Assembly (NCBI GenBank): GCA_963693315.1
Contig: OY856188.1
Span: forward strand, 102,426,462 to 102,490,461
Origin: Diogma glabrata
Lineage: Eukaryota; Arthropoda; Insecta; Diptera; Cylindrotomidae
Reading direction: 5' to 3'
DNA: 64,000 bases
Shown: positions 10,690 through 22,234 of the stretch, piece by piece
How the letters are laid out: each line of letters starts with the position of its first letter
Numbering within the stretch: the stretch's first letter is position 1
Program-made: the position numbers and the translations under genes
The notes under the pieces: model-generated
Told to the model about the DNA's origin: nothing
Database searches by the model: none
Seen by the model: the letters and a program-made list of their open reading frames with translations, nothing else

Positions 10690-11100
10690 AATTCTCCATT
10701 TTTTTCAGCAATAAATCCTTTTCAACAAATAGTCCTGGGCTTGATGTACCACTAGTACTGCCTATTACAAAAATGATTCGCTGTAAGGCTTTCGTTGTCA
10801 ATAGCATCTGATGAAACATATGTGAGCGGTGTTCTATTCCAGTCCACTCCAATATTTTGAACCTCTTTAGCCAATCTTTGAAAATCGTGCTCACTCAAAG
10901 ATTCACGTAATTCTCGATCTGCAGCGTTTAAATTAGTTCCATAATCGGAAGTTATTGTTTTTGGGGTTAACCTCGACGTTTTCTTCGTTTTAACTTTACA
11001 ATGTTGAAATGAACGGCAAACATTTGTTACTGAATTTCGAATATTTATAGTCCAATGCTTCTGACGTAGCTCATTTATCACTGTTACAGTTCCATGGTGA
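10690..11100 (-). pseudogene. BEL/Pao integrase relic
   Basis: Minus-strand frames contain INELRQKHWTINIR with Cys after it (the integrase N-terminal region following an HHG motif), TITSDYGTNLNAADRELRE and PLTYVSSDAIDNESLTANHF, each a recognisable piece of Pao/BEL integrase in the right order. Large stretches between them are missing and at least one frameshift is present. Confidence 0.75.
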
Positions 11101-11309
11101 CCTTGCTTCTCATGGTAATTATGATTTTTATCTAATTTTGGTTGTTTAACGTTTGTATGTATTTATAAGTTTTTCAGAATGTAGTGAAATGAGTACATTA
11201 CATTCTTATGATCCGTTTAATAATTTTATTTTTTTGTTGTTTGATGAATTATTAGAATAATAATTCATCCAATCAATAGATCAATTTTCAATTTAGTTTA
11301 ACTTTATTT

Positions 11310-11350
11310 GGATATTTCGACCCTTATTTGGGGTCCTCATCAGCACTACA
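11310..11350 (-). ncRNA. hammerhead-ribozyme-like motif, inverted copy
   Basis: Minus-strand reading gives CTGATGA (11344-11338), a GACCC/GGGTC stem with a CAAATAA loop, then GAAA. It is the mirror of the copy at 13811-13850. Helices I and III are not obvious, so activity is unproven. Confidence 0.4.
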
Positions 11351-11774
11351 ATATTAAAACAATTAAAATTAAAACAGGCTAATAATATAATTACACAAAT
11401 TAGATTCTTTCCACATCAACAACATATAACAACCTAAAAAAAACTAACTAAGGATGATTGAATTGGATTGATTCTTAACTAAAACCATATTAATGGTTAA
11501 CCACTACCAAGTAGTGACGTAAATCGATATGTAGATGCCGCATTGATCATAATAAAGTTACTTGATTATGACAATCGAATTAATGAAACAAGTTTGTTAT
11601 TTGATATGTTGTAGTAATTGAGCATAAACCGGGTTGATATTATCCATATCAGATCTTAGATTAGCAACTAATTCCTTATTTTTATATATTATCAATAATA
11701 TAAAAGCCGTAAGTCTATCCTTCTATACAAGCGTAACGGATACCTTATCTATCCTTTAGTCTACAGTTTAAATA

Positions 11775-11860
11775 TAGTTCAAATTGGTATATTGGTAGCG
11801 CGCTCGACTGATGATCATAAGATTGAAAGTTCAAAACCTGATTGTAGCAAATTTTTTTTT
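11775..11860 (+). other. degenerate tRNA-like sequence followed by a T-run
   Basis: TATTGGTAGCGCGCTCGAC resembles a D-arm/A box and AAGTTCAAAACCT resembles a T-arm/B box, about 45 bases apart, followed by long runs of T as at a Pol III terminator. The acceptor stem does not pair, so it is a tRNA pseudogene or SINE head, not a working tRNA. Confidence 0.3.
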
Positions 11861-13810
11861 ATTTTTTTTTTAAATAACATTAAAATTATTGTTTTTTTAC
11901 ACACTTTTATTTTATTCATATTCATACATACATTTCGTTTTACGATAATGCAGTTTTTAAATTTTTATTTTAAATAACATTAAAATTGTTTTTTTTATTC
12001 ATAAATTCATTATTTTCTTTAAATAACTTTAAAATTATTGTGCTTTTTTATTTTATTATTCATGAATGAATTCATATATAAATAAAACTTATATAAAATT
12101 TTGTTTTTGGATACTTAGAATTATCGATAAAGTAGTTCTTTAAAGTTAGTTAAAAAGTTAAGTTGTCTTTTGTATTTAATTTGTTCAAATTAAAATCATT
12201 AAAATCATTTCGATATTTACATTTCGATATTAAGAATAACAACAACTACTATAAATAACATTAAAATTATTGTTTTTTTACACACTTTTATTTTATTCAT
12301 ACATACATTTCGTTTTACGATAGAGCAATTTGATCGATAATGCAGTTTTTATAGCATTTTATTGCACTGTCATTTCCCGTTTCGTTCAAATTATTATAAT
12401 TTCGATATTAACAAGAAAATTAATTAGTTTTTTACAGGCAGTGCTAAAAGTCATATAATAGTGGTTTCCGATAATTATTTGCCATAATTTCATTCCTGTG
12501 AACTAAATTAAGGAAAAACAAAAACTACTATTTGAGTATGTATTTCTCTTGCAATATAATAGCTTTATCATAAAAGATCGTGTGACGTCATTTTGTTTAG
12601 TTATTTTAAGTTTTAATAAAAATTAGAATGCATTCAGGGATTTTATTTTAATTCAGTTACATAATACATATATTTATAATTTTTGTTGATGTTTTATTAA
12701 TAAAACCTTTTTTATTTTGAATTAGTCACAAGATATGTAATATTTATTATGAAAAATAGATCGAAATTTTTTTAAAGGAATAATTTTTACATTAAATACT
12801 AAAGTTGGTAGATGGTTTTTATAATAAGTTTATTAAAAAAGAAAAGAGGAAACAAATTGATGAAAGTACATGATTAAAGGTCTATTTCCTCACTTTTTGA
12901 CACAACATTTCGTAAAATACTAGCGCTATTATGGCAGGACCAGAACCAGAAAATTGTTCTATAGTACAGCGAACATAACAGCATAGAAAAATATAGATTT
13001 TTAACAATTTTTAAAAACAATGTAGGTTGAAAACATTTGATATTTTTATGCAAAAAACAGTTTAGGTTATAATATACATTTTCAAACATTAATAATTTAA
13101 ACCGATTTGATAAAATGAACTTTAAGAAACTCAGTACGAAATTTCGTTGTCATTGTTGATGTAGGGGGTTGTGAGAAAGGTTCGGAGCTCAACGCTAATC
13201 CTATATTTAATTTTTATTGTTTTGGTTTATTTTTTTTATAGAACATAAAAATTATTCCTTTTTCATAAAAATTCCTTCATAAAAATTCCATTTACGGCAT
13301 TTAAATTTTTCGATAATGTAGTTTTTCAAAATTATTGCTCTAATTGTCTTTTAGCCGTTTCGTTCAAATTTATATCGTTGCGATATTAATAAGAAAATTA
13401 ATTATTTATATGACAGATAGTGCTAAAAATCATAGAATATTTTTTTTCCATCATTATGTTTGCATAGCTTCATTTTCTGTAAATAAAATATAGAAGAAAA
13501 AAAGCTGCTATTTCAGTATTTTCTTATTATTATTATTTTCAACCATTTGTCATTGATCGTATAAAAATTTATCGTTAACCTCACGATGGTTTTTGTAGAA
13601 TTGGATAAATATTTTTTGGATAAATATTTCTCTTCAAGTTATTGTAGTTATTGTAATTGTTTTACCAACTAAACATATATTTAATTTTAGTTATAATATC
13701 CTATCATCCTTGGTTAGTTTTTTTAGATTGTTATATGTTGTTGATGTGGTAAGAATCCAATTTGTGTAATTATATTATTAGCTTGTTTTAATTTTAATTG
13801 TTTTAATATT

Positions 13811-13850
13811 GTAGTGCTGATGAGGACCCCAAATAAGGGTCGAAATATCC
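13811..13850 (+). ncRNA. hammerhead-ribozyme-like motif in Penelope-type end
   Basis: CTGATGA at 13817-13823, then G, a GACCC CAAATAA GGGTC hairpin and GAAA at 13842-13845. These are the conserved core boxes and stem II of a hammerhead ribozyme, with one extra G. Hammerheads are known in Penelope-like elements. Stem III would be very short and I could not pair it convincingly. Confidence 0.45.
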
Positions 13851-14079
13851 AAATAAAGTTAAATTAATTATAACTAAATTGAAAATTGATCTATTTATTT
13901 ATTTAGGGTATGGTTTTTTTTGTAACACATTAAAAATTAAACTTAAAATAGGTAGACTCTTCTATGAAATCTACCTGAAACAAAACATGGATACACATTA
14001 AATGAACTTACAATCGATTTGATTACGGGTCTTTTGGTAAAAAAGTAAAATATTTGAACATTGGGCAGTACATTTGAAC

Positions 14080-14330
14080 ATTAGATGTTTACATCGAGCG
14101 AGTTTATCCATGCTGCTACATCGGGAGTTGCCAAATGGATGTCTGAGATGTTGCCATTGTACCGTCGAATTGGACACACAGTTGCAATGTGTTTTATGGT
14201 TTATTGTGGAGCGCCGCAGTCACACTCAGGGGACTCTGAAATGCCCCACTTGTTGAAAGAATCAGCACAACGTCCATGATCCGTTCTTATTCGGTTTAGT
14301 CAAATACACCATACTGTCGATCTCATACAT
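14080..14330 (-). pseudogene. LINE C-terminal fragment
   Basis: Minus-strand reading shows FNKWGISESPECDCGAPQ, then HIATVCPIRRYNG, and ends INSLDV. This is the Cys-rich C-terminal tail of a LINE ORF2 (SPxCxCGxP ... H..xCP), with a stop inside. It has the same orientation as the endonuclease relic at 15400-16330 and may be the far end of the same insertion. Confidence 0.65.
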
Positions 14331-15269
14331 ATTTTTTTTCCAACTTTTTTTTTAAATGAGGGATTATTACTGCAGTGCTGCCTTGTAACGAAAAAAAATG
14401 TAAATATTATTTTATCTCAGACACATACTATTTTGCAGCGACACACAACGAATATTACAAATATTGTGTCAAATTATAATTATTTTTACAAAATCAAAAT
14501 ATGTTCGTGTTTTTCTTTTTCAAGACTAAACTTTTATTTTATTATGCGTGTGTAACTGTGTATCTATTTGTGTGTGTGAGTGGATAAGAAATATTTTTTG
14601 TGGATTTGTATATAATTTTGGTTTTTAATTCTTCTCGTTATGCGATTTTTGAAATGATTTATGAGAAAAATTTGTTAAGGAAAACTGGGAAAACTAAAGA
14701 GCTTAGTCGGTTTTGTGAAGTTTTGTAGAATGGTGTATTTGGTAGAATGAATGTACTTCTAAGGCCGAGGTGCTATTCTTGTAAGCGGGTCAAACTAATA
14801 AATTATATTTTTGTGAAAAAAAATGCAACGGTATTTTTTTTTAAATTTTGACTTAAGGTATTTTATTAGTATTTATTTTGATTTGAAATTTCTTCTGATT
14901 TGTTTTAAAAATTTTCCCAAGAATATTCCATATTATACCTACACATTCTAGGAACCATGCAATGGGTCGTAATATGCAAAGCGGGCTTATTGCAATTCTA
15001 ACTCCTTATAACAGGTACAACATCCCAGCCAACACGTGATGCTTCAATTAAAGGAATATTGATGACTGCCTTGAACTGTATATAATTGAATCTGTAAGGC
15101 TCTCTATATAAATTTGCGATGGGTTTCTTCAGTTTGAAGAACCTTATGTTTCCTTAGTAGTTTTACTCGTTACATTTCCTATCGAATTGTGGTATTTAGG
15201 CACCGTATCAACCTGTTTCTTGTATAAAGTGATGCAGTAAGTTGACTTGTTTTAAAATAAGTTGATATA
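14331..15269. other. no gene recognised
   Basis: AT-rich sequence between two LINE relics. The minus strand at 15000-15080 is open (FKAVINIPLIEASRVGWDVV) but I cannot assign it to a family. Confidence 0.35.
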
Positions 15270-15399
15270 ATGTCGTCTTATGATGGTATGTCATTGAAAT
15301 TCCATGCTTCCCTGCTTGAATGGGAAAAATCTATGTTTTCAACAGCGTTAATCCACTTTTGTTTTCTCGCGGCGTCCAGTGAGTATATTAAGTCATCAG

Positions 15400-16330
15400 C
15401 TACGTCTGCCTCACCACTACTAAGGTACTCCTCATATAATATATCGCTCTCTCTCTACTCCAGCCAGGAATATATTCTTCACGGAAGCCTCTTGGTATGC
15501 ATCTCTTTGCAGTTGAGATGATGGCTCCAACAAATCTATCGTAATTTTTAGGAATGTGGATCCAGCGAATCACTGCATCAAACTCCAACCTATATTTAGC
15601 CCAGTCAGCTTTATTAAAATTCCATCTAGGTTGAGGAGTAGAGTTAACAAGTGGGATTTGGATTCCTACCTCAAGAAATACTGGACGATGTTGAGAGCGT
15701 GGAAAACCTTGTAAGACAGCCCTAGATATTGGAATAGGGCTACGTTGTTCGTTTTTGTAGAAAAACAGAGGTCGAAATTGTAATCGCTTCGCCATCTTGC
15801 AGATCTAAAGGTTTTCATGTCTTTCGCATCATATACCTAGAACATGTTGTTATCATCCGTCCAGTCGGTCAGTTGCACGCCATTGGTATTATTATTTGAG
15901 TAGGACCACTGAGTGGGATGGCTATTGAAGTCACCAGCATATATTGCTGGGTGGTGAAATAATGGTAGAGTAGCAGCTGGCCATCCTGTATTTGGAGGCT
16001 TGTATACGTTTACAATTTTCGTGTCCGATATATCAACAACAATCATTTGTATATCGTTGTCCGTCTGTGTAAGTACGTGGGTGCAGTTCAGGATTTCTGA
16101 CTTAACATACGTGGCAGATCCATATGATTGATGGTAAATAGCACTAATTAATTTGTAACCAACAATGTTTCCTCTAGAGGTAAGTTGCGCTTCATCTGCT
16201 GCATGCGTTTCTTGCAGAATTACAACGTCGATGTCGTAATCTTTTAATAATCTTTGTAAATGTTCGGTTTTTGACCTGCTTATGCCTTCAATGTTCAATT
16301 GCAAAATACGGACTGAAGGTCCAATTTTCT
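15400..16330 (-). pseudogene. LINE endonuclease relic
   Basis: Reading from about 16330 downward: LQLNIEGISRSKTEHL, VVILQETHA, GSATYVKS, VNVYKPPNTGW, YAGDFNSHPTQW, then in shifted frames ARWRSDYNFDLCF, FPRSQHRPVFLEVG and IPRGFREEYIPGW. These are the ordered motifs of an AP-type LINE endonuclease and the start of the RT linker. The reverse transcriptase itself is missing. Confidence 0.8.
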
Positions 16331-16556
16331 TTTTGTCTTATGGTGCTGAAAAGTACTGTTGTTATTGTGATTTTGGTTCATATTTATTTTTCACAGCCTA
16401 GAGTTCGAGTGTATCACAGCCTAGAGTTCGAAATGAAATGTTTGGCTACCAAGTTGAAATAGACTATTAGCGTAATCCAGGGTGTAGCGCGAGGAGCTTA
16501 TCTATTTAACACACCCCATTGATCTATTGATTATTATTCTAATAATTAATTCATCA

Positions 16557-17500
16557 AACAACAAAAACCAGTTTGTATGTATGTTTTTTGTTTTCTTTAA
16601 CCTGCCTTGTAGCTGTAGGAAGAATTGCTTTGTGCTTTATATAATTTGTTTGTTGGGGCGGGTGTGCAATGGAAATGTTATTAGTACTAGTACTTGTTAA
16701 TGGCTCTGGTTCAGATATCAGCGCATTTTGCTGGATGATATCTTCTTCGTGTAGTGTAAGATGGTGTCGTCGCCGGTCCAATTTTCGTACAAGCCAGTAA
16801 ACCAACCATGGATCTCTGAGAAATAACTGCCATACTATGTAAACTTTTTGCTGTTGCCTTGCTAATATGAGGTTGCTCCAAGAACTGTTTTATAAAAGAT
16901 ACAATTACGAGATCTGGCGAGATCAACATATGTCATGCCGCTCTATCAATTTACTCTAAGCTTCATCGTAATTTGCCCCAGTACTATCCATGTGACGAAT
17001 CACCGATAATAATGCCGGTTCGCGTAGAAAACTTCAAATATTTGGATTTGTACACCTTGTAATATTTTTTATTATTATGTACCGAAGCCTCAAAAACACT
17101 TCTAAATACTGAAAACTCTGAATACTCGCCCGAAAAAGTTAACAAACTTAATAGAGGCAACCGAATTCCGTTGTTCTTGCTGGCTAAATGGAGAGCTGAT
17201 TGATAACAAGATCGTCGATTGTACAGTTCATTTCAAGTTGAGTGGCATTATTTCAGCTCGGAATAAGGTGTCTTTGGCTTCAAAATATAAATCTCCAATT
17301 TCTCCGAGCGATTCCTCGTGCTGCTCAATACCCGTAAACTTAAAATGTCTTTCTTAATCTGCTTGAATACTTGCCATTCATCACTGAGTAGATTAATAAG
17401 CGTCTTTACATCCTCAATGCGAGATTGAATTGCGGTAGACTTTGATTTTTGTGTATTACAGTTATTCTTTTGTGAAGACGCTGAAACGCTATTTGCTCAA
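16557..17500 (-). pseudogene. BEL/Pao gag relic
   Basis: The minus strand gives FSGEYSEFSVFRSVFEASVH near 17100, VIVSFIKQFLEQPHISKATA at about 16900 and, near 16600, RRRHHLTLHEED and KHKAILPTATRQVK. These match BEL/Pao gag (FxGxxxxFxxFxxxF..xVH), its helical C-terminus and the lead-in to the protease. Same strand as the integrase relic at 10690-11100, so a single BEL element may have been split. Confidence 0.65.
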
Positions 17501-17590
17501 TCATAAGTAAGAAATAAAATAAATTTTATACTTTCAATACTATTTACTAACCGAAATTAACTATACATTGGGAATCCTATAATATTCTTT

Positions 17591-17923
17591 GGATATCCGG
17601 CTCGAAGGACCATGAAATTTTTCGATAGTTTTACTGGATTATGCGTTTAGTTAGTATACTGTTTTATTTTATTTCAAACACAATAAGTGAATAAATACGA
17701 GAAAAGTTTTATGTACATGTGTGTCCAGCACACAGTAGTAATTTTTGGTAGTGCACTATCCACTTCCAAAAATTACCACTGTGTGCTGAACACACATGTA
17801 CATAAAACTTTTTCCGTGTTTATTTACTTATTGTGCTTGAAATAAAATAAAACAGTATACTAACTAAACGTATAATCCACTAAAACTATCGAAAAATTTC
17901 ATGGTCCTTCGAGCCGGATATCC
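17591..17923. mobile_element. near-perfect foldback element
   Basis: GGATATCCGGCTCGAAGGAC at the left is mirrored by CCTTCGAGCCGGATATCC at 17906-17923, and the arms stay complementary for about 160 bases (CATGAAATTTTTCGATAG, AGTATACTGTTTTATTTTA, ACACATGTACATAAAACTT) to a short loop near 17750. No coding capacity. Confidence 0.9.
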
Positions 17924-17929
17924 CATTTC

Positions 17930-18424
17930 TATAAACTTACTGTTACCTTACAATCTATACAAATTCCCTATTCACCATTCCGTTTCGGAATAATAACTAT
18001 CGGACTACCTACGCCACATACTATATTTAATGATACCTAATATTTTTTCGTCCACTTATCTATCTAGCTCCTTTTCCACTTTATCTTTGACTTTAAATGA
18101 AATCGAGTAAGCTTTATGGAATATTGGCACAGCGTTATCTTTTACTAGAATTTCAGTTGAAAATCCTTCAATAGGATTATCCATCGTTTTGGACACTATA
18201 TTTGGAAAATTTATTTTAATTAAATCATGAAGTTCAAAATTTGTATTAAAATTTGTTGTTGAAATTAGTAAGCGTTCTTCCAATTTGGAAGTAACACATT
18301 CATCCATGTTCTTCCTATCAAAGGTCTAAATTTTATTGAGGATCTGATTACTATTAAATCAAGCACATGCTGCTGTCTGCGAAACCACCATAACCTCAAT
18401 TTTTCCGATGGTTTCTATATAACA
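17930..18424 (-). pseudogene. Gypsy element 2, protease end and start of RT (downstream half)
   Basis: Minus-strand frames read LDLIVIRSSIKFRPLIGRTW near 18330 (end of Gypsy protease) and then KDNAVPIFHKAYSISFKVKD at 18110-18170, the linker that precedes RT in insect Gypsy elements. Frames shift twice. This is the continuation of the gag/protease at 19009-19860, split by the MITE at 18426-19008. The RT palm is missing. Confidence 0.75.
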
Positions 18425-18425
18425 T

Positions 18426-19008
18426 CCCGAGCAGAAATTTGTCAGGGCTCAAGTAAGGCCCTGGTCAGGTTTGCCCTAACCCGGATCAGGCTTTGGTAGG
18501 GCTGCCTGATTGGGCCCTGATCACGAGTGTAACGCTTTTGCCCTATCAGGTCCTGATAGGGATTACTGGATCAGACCCTGATTGGGGTATCCGGACCAGA
18601 CCCTGATATATATTTATATATTATCTTCATAAATTTATCAAATTAAAATAAAAAAATTTCAATCGAAAAATTAAAACATACATACCACTTTAATCACTAT
18701 TATTATAGTCTTTCAGCCGAGAAGCGATAACTAAAATATACATGAAACAATTTTAACTATATATTTCTGAAATGGATAATACTCTAGTGAATTTTAACCA
18801 ATTGAAATTTCAGGTAGGGGTCAAATACGAAAAACCTGATCAGGGCCGGATATATTCAAATAAGGTTAACCCTAAAAGGGTATTCTAAATCAGGCCCGGA
18901 ACAGACCCACATCAGATTGCCCTAATAGGGATTGCCCTTGTAGGACTGACCAAGACCTGATCACGCCCTGACTGTATTCAGGTTTTCCCTAACTAATTTC
19001 TGCTCGGG
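18426..19008. mobile_element. 583-bp TIR element inserted in a Gypsy protease
   Basis: Ends CCCGAGCAGAAATT and AATTTCTGCTCGGG are perfect inverted repeats. The interior is rich in the motif CCCTGATCAGGG and relatives, itself palindromic. The insertion lies directly after the Gypsy protease active-site codons VDSGACSTI. No transposase is encoded, so it is non-autonomous. Confidence 0.85.
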
Positions 19009-19860
19009 ATCGTTGAACATGCTCCTGAATCGACCCCATTTCCAATTATTTTCCTTCTACAATCCAGCGTTAACAGTAATAGAAACTTGATGGTAACTCT
19101 ATGTATATGATGCACATAACGATTTCGGTAAAAACATCCACTGGATATGTGACCTTGTTTTTGCACAAAAAACATTGCCAATTTTGTGCTGGACAATTTC
19201 TTTCTTGATGCCACATACGGAATTTTTAACATACTGTAGGCCGTTGTGGACTTCTATTTGATATGTTTTATCATCTGTAGGATAGACATCCGACTTGTTT
19301 TCAAAACTGGGTGACCTTGATCGACTTCTGTAATTACTAGTTCGAAATTTCTCTCGTCTTGGATTAACGGTATAATGTGATAGCGGTTGAATTGCGTTTG
19401 ACTCTTTCTCACTTATTTCTAAATTAAATGCCATTTTACAACAGTTTTCAAAATTTAATGAATCATTATTCAACAATGCTTGTTGAATATTTTCCTTTCG
19501 AATTCCTGCAATAAAACGGTCCGTCAATCGATTGCTGATGATTTATACTTTAGAACGGTTTCATGAATGGTAGCGGCATCTGTTCCCGTTGCTAAATTTT
19601 TATCCAGAAATTAACCAAAAGCACATGTCTGGGTTAACGGCTTTAGTTTTATGATGAATTCGGTAACGCTTTCTCCTTTCGACTGCGAATCCTTGTGAAA
19701 TTTAAACCTCTCCGCACGTTTATGTATGCGAGGGCTATAATGTTGAGGCAATTTTTTCACCAATTCATCAAATATTTTCTTTGTTGGATCTTCTTGTACA
19801 CACAATTTTATCTTCATCTTCCGTTTTATTTACTAACTCTGACGACATATTCACCAAAAT
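19009..19860 (-). pseudogene. Gypsy element 2, gag and protease start
   Basis: 19817-19611 reads as Gypsy gag (ELVKKLPQHYSPRI, RFKFHKDSQSKGESVTEFI), 19527-19099 continues it (FIAGIRKENIQQALL, then an SR-rich segment and a Cys/His remnant of a zinc knuckle), and 19045-19009 encodes the protease box VDSGACSTI. Frameshifts separate the parts. Orientation is minus. Confidence 0.82.
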
Positions 19861-20520
19861 CTTCTCCACATTGAAACTGTTAAATTTTTCCAACCATCGT
19901 ATTTCATTTTAATATTATCACAAACTTTTGTCTACCACGTTCATACGCCTTTTCTTTACTAATTTTCTTTAATCCACTGCATTATGTAATTTATTTTTAT
20001 TACCATGTCACCGTATTTTTTTCATTCTTAAATTTGTTGTATAAATTTATTGAACCTCTAAATGAACGCACGTTTTTCCTGTTATATAAATATAATTACC
20101 AACTATCGATATCCAAAACGTAGAGACTCGTTCGTCGTCAATGATATGTCGGGTTAGATTATACAAACACCTTATATTTATTCTATCTCAAACAATATTT
20201 TTATATTATTTTATTATTAGTTAATTTGTTTACTGCAGAAATAAGAATGATCGGCTTACAAATTTTTTAATTATAAATTTTTTTTTAAATTCTTAATAAT
20301 AATAATTCTTAAAATCCACTATCGCAATCTAATTTAATTTAATTTCATCATCGCATCCTACTTAAATTCTAGCATATGCTAGGAAAATTTATTTTCTACA
20401 AAGAAAGATTACAAGATACAAAGAAACAAATCTATACGTAATTATTTTCGATATATTTTATTTTTTTAGACACGAATGTGACCTTAAAATTATTTTCGAA
20501 ATAATGTATATCGAAAATTA

Positions 20521-20622
20521 ATGTTTATGTAGATTTGTAACAATACGATCAAATCTTGAAAGAATAAAAATTATAAAGTATCGTGATCGAACCGAATAAA
20601 AGAAAATCGTCCAAACGTTACA
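20521..20622 (+). mobile_element. Gypsy LTR 3'-end fragment
   Basis: AAATCTTGAAAGAATAAAAA ... AACGTTACA resembles the end of the putative LTR at 4480-5033 in the same orientation, but no primer-binding site follows. It could be a solo LTR whose left end I cannot place. It is oriented opposite to the adjacent Gypsy element 2. Confidence 0.4.
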
Positions 20623-20676
20623 CAAACATTATATACGGTTGTAAATTAAATCTCATAATCCTTAAATGTTTTTTAG

Positions 20677-20853
20677 ACGAATAAGGAATTTTGCTGTGAC
20701 GTTTGTGGCAAAAAATTTAAGCAGTCATGGAAGTTGAAAATACACAAAAGAGTACATACTGGAGAGCGCCCATTTGAATGTTCAATTTGTAAAAAAACAT
20801 ATACAATGAAAGTAAGCTTGAAAAAACATTCTAAGACTTGTGGAAATAAAACG
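20677..20853 (+). CDS. zinc-finger exon, C2H2 plus C2HC finger
   Basis: 59 codons, acceptor TTTTAG ending 20676, donor GTAAGC at 20854, phase 0. Finger 1 CDVC...HKRVH, linker TGERPFE, finger 2 CSIC...HSKTC, where the last zinc ligand is Cys. The preceding intron is almost 17 kb long because of nested transposons. Confidence 0.85.
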
Positions 20854-21547
20854 GTAAGCAATATAAATTATCAGTAAATATTTTAGTGTTAATTATGTTA
20901 AAATGGTATGGATGGTAATATTCTTCGTCACAAACCATCGTCATGAAGAACACCTTAGTGTTACTTATGAAGTAAAATTTTTAAAGACGGTGCTGATGCC
21001 GTAGGTCTACCATTTTATGAGTTTTTTTTCACACAATATGAAAGTTCCAACCTTATTCTAAAACACGTTAAGTTTTAAAGATAGCGTTTTTTTGCATTTC
21101 TTGCAAATTAATTTCAATGTTTTTCTGGGTTTGAATTTCCAGAAATCTTTCGAACGACCCTATTCTTAAATTAAACATTTTAAAACTATAAAAAGCAAGT
21201 ATTTTTTATTTCACCTATACTACTTGTATGCCAAGTATGAAGTCGATCAAATATGGTCTGGTTCAAAGATCGAAGTTTTGGGTCGTCCACAACCCGATCG
21301 TATATTGTATATAAAAAAATGTAAACAGGAACTATACTGCAATACTTATGTTGAAACAGTTATTACTACTCCTAAAAATACCAAAATACTCTACTGTCAC
21401 GTCAATTTTTAAGTGGCTAATGTACACATGCTTGAATACACATTTGCTAGCCATTAAAAAAAAACGTTAATAAGAATTTTAAATTGCTACTACATATTTA
21501 CGTTGTTCACTTTAGAGTTATAATAATTTTCATTTTTTTTACTATAG

Positions 21548-21754
21548 GCTGCAAAGTTCAATTTGTCTTATTTAAAACGGAAATATAAGTGTGAAATTTG
21601 TGCAAAGAGATTTATACAACTCAAACATTTAAAAAACCATAGAACGACACATACACTTGAACAACCGTTTGACTGTCCACATTGTCATTCAAAATTTTCA
21701 CGCAAAGACTCTTTAGCTCGACATGTTAAAAATCATGAACGAAACAAAGTTTCG
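21548..21754 (+). CDS. cassette A finger exon, copy 2
   Basis: 69 codons, acceptor CTATAG, donor GTACGG at 21755 (weak), phase 0. N-terminal YLKRKYK, finger 1 CEIC...HRTTH, linker TLEQPFD, finger 2 CPHC...HVKNH. Closest to the exon at 25251, which has the same length and the same donor GTACGG; both carry KFSRK in finger 2. Confidence 0.87.
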
Positions 21755-21816
21755 GTACGGGTTTGTTTGAAGATAGATTGTCACATTTGTTTGTTAAAAC
21801 AATTATTTATTTTCAG

Positions 21817-21861
21817 GGATCGATTGGCAGTGAATCAATCAATGAAGTTTCCAATGAAATT
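21817..21861 (+). CDS. cassette A linker exon, copy 2 (15 codons)
   Basis: 45 bases between TTTCAG and GTAAGT (21862), phase 0, encoding GSIGSESINEVSNEI. The preceding intron is 62 bases. It shares SINE(x)I with the linker exon at 25521. Confidence 0.75.
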
Positions 21862-22048
21862 GTAAGTAAACAATTAATTATAAACGTTGAAGCAGTGTTT
21901 GAATCATAATTTAAACGTCAAAATGTCGTACAAGCATAATTCAAAATATAATAAGATATTTGTTCCCAATTCATACAAAAATAATTTTAACTGATTTTCA
22001 GTTAAGATAATTGTTAATTTAAATAATAACTGCATTTTTTTACTATAG

Positions 22049-22234
22049 GTGTCAAATAATACTTCTGAGTTAGTTGAAAGAGATATAGAAACACATAAAG
22101 TTGAAAACCCATATAATTGTTCCCAGTGTTTCATGAAATTGGCGAACAAAGAAGAATTGGATGTACATTTTACAATACACGAACCCAACCATAAGGAAAT
22201 GGAAGTGCTTGAAACTGTCCATCCTAAAACGACT
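22049..22234 (+). CDS. zinc-finger exon, single C2H2 finger
   Basis: 62 codons, acceptor CTATAG, donor GTAAGT at 22235, phase 0. One finger CSQC...HFTIH sits between acidic flanks (SELVERDIETHKVE before, EPNHKEMEVLETVH after). Position 12 of the spacer is His-preceding Val, unusual but compatible with folding. Confidence 0.82.

Larger units (their letters stand above)
11235..13900. mobile_element. inverted Penelope-type terminal repeats enclosing AT-rich noncoding DNA
   Basis: Arm 11271-11456 is the reverse complement of arm 13702-13897 over about 190 bases. The arms carry GGACCCCAAATAAGGGTCGA in each orientation, the same block found decayed at the end of the Penelope-like element at 31030. 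Between the arms I see no coding sequence, only internally duplicated AT-rich segments (11872-11965 resembles 12251-12345). Penelope elements often carry terminal repeats in inverted arrangement, which is why I assign it there. Confidence 0.6.

Noticed and set aside
14995..15090. Open minus-strand stretch FKAVINIPLIEASRVGWDVV
   Set aside because: Looks coding-like but I could not tie it to a LINE, an LTR element or a host family; too short to call.
17591..17923. Integrated viral terminal repeat
   Set aside because: No viral gene is adjacent; structure fits a foldback transposon better.
21220..21412. 62-codon + strand open frame between finger exons
   Set aside because: No finger motif, no acceptor/donor pair in phase 0 around it, no similarity to the linker exons.
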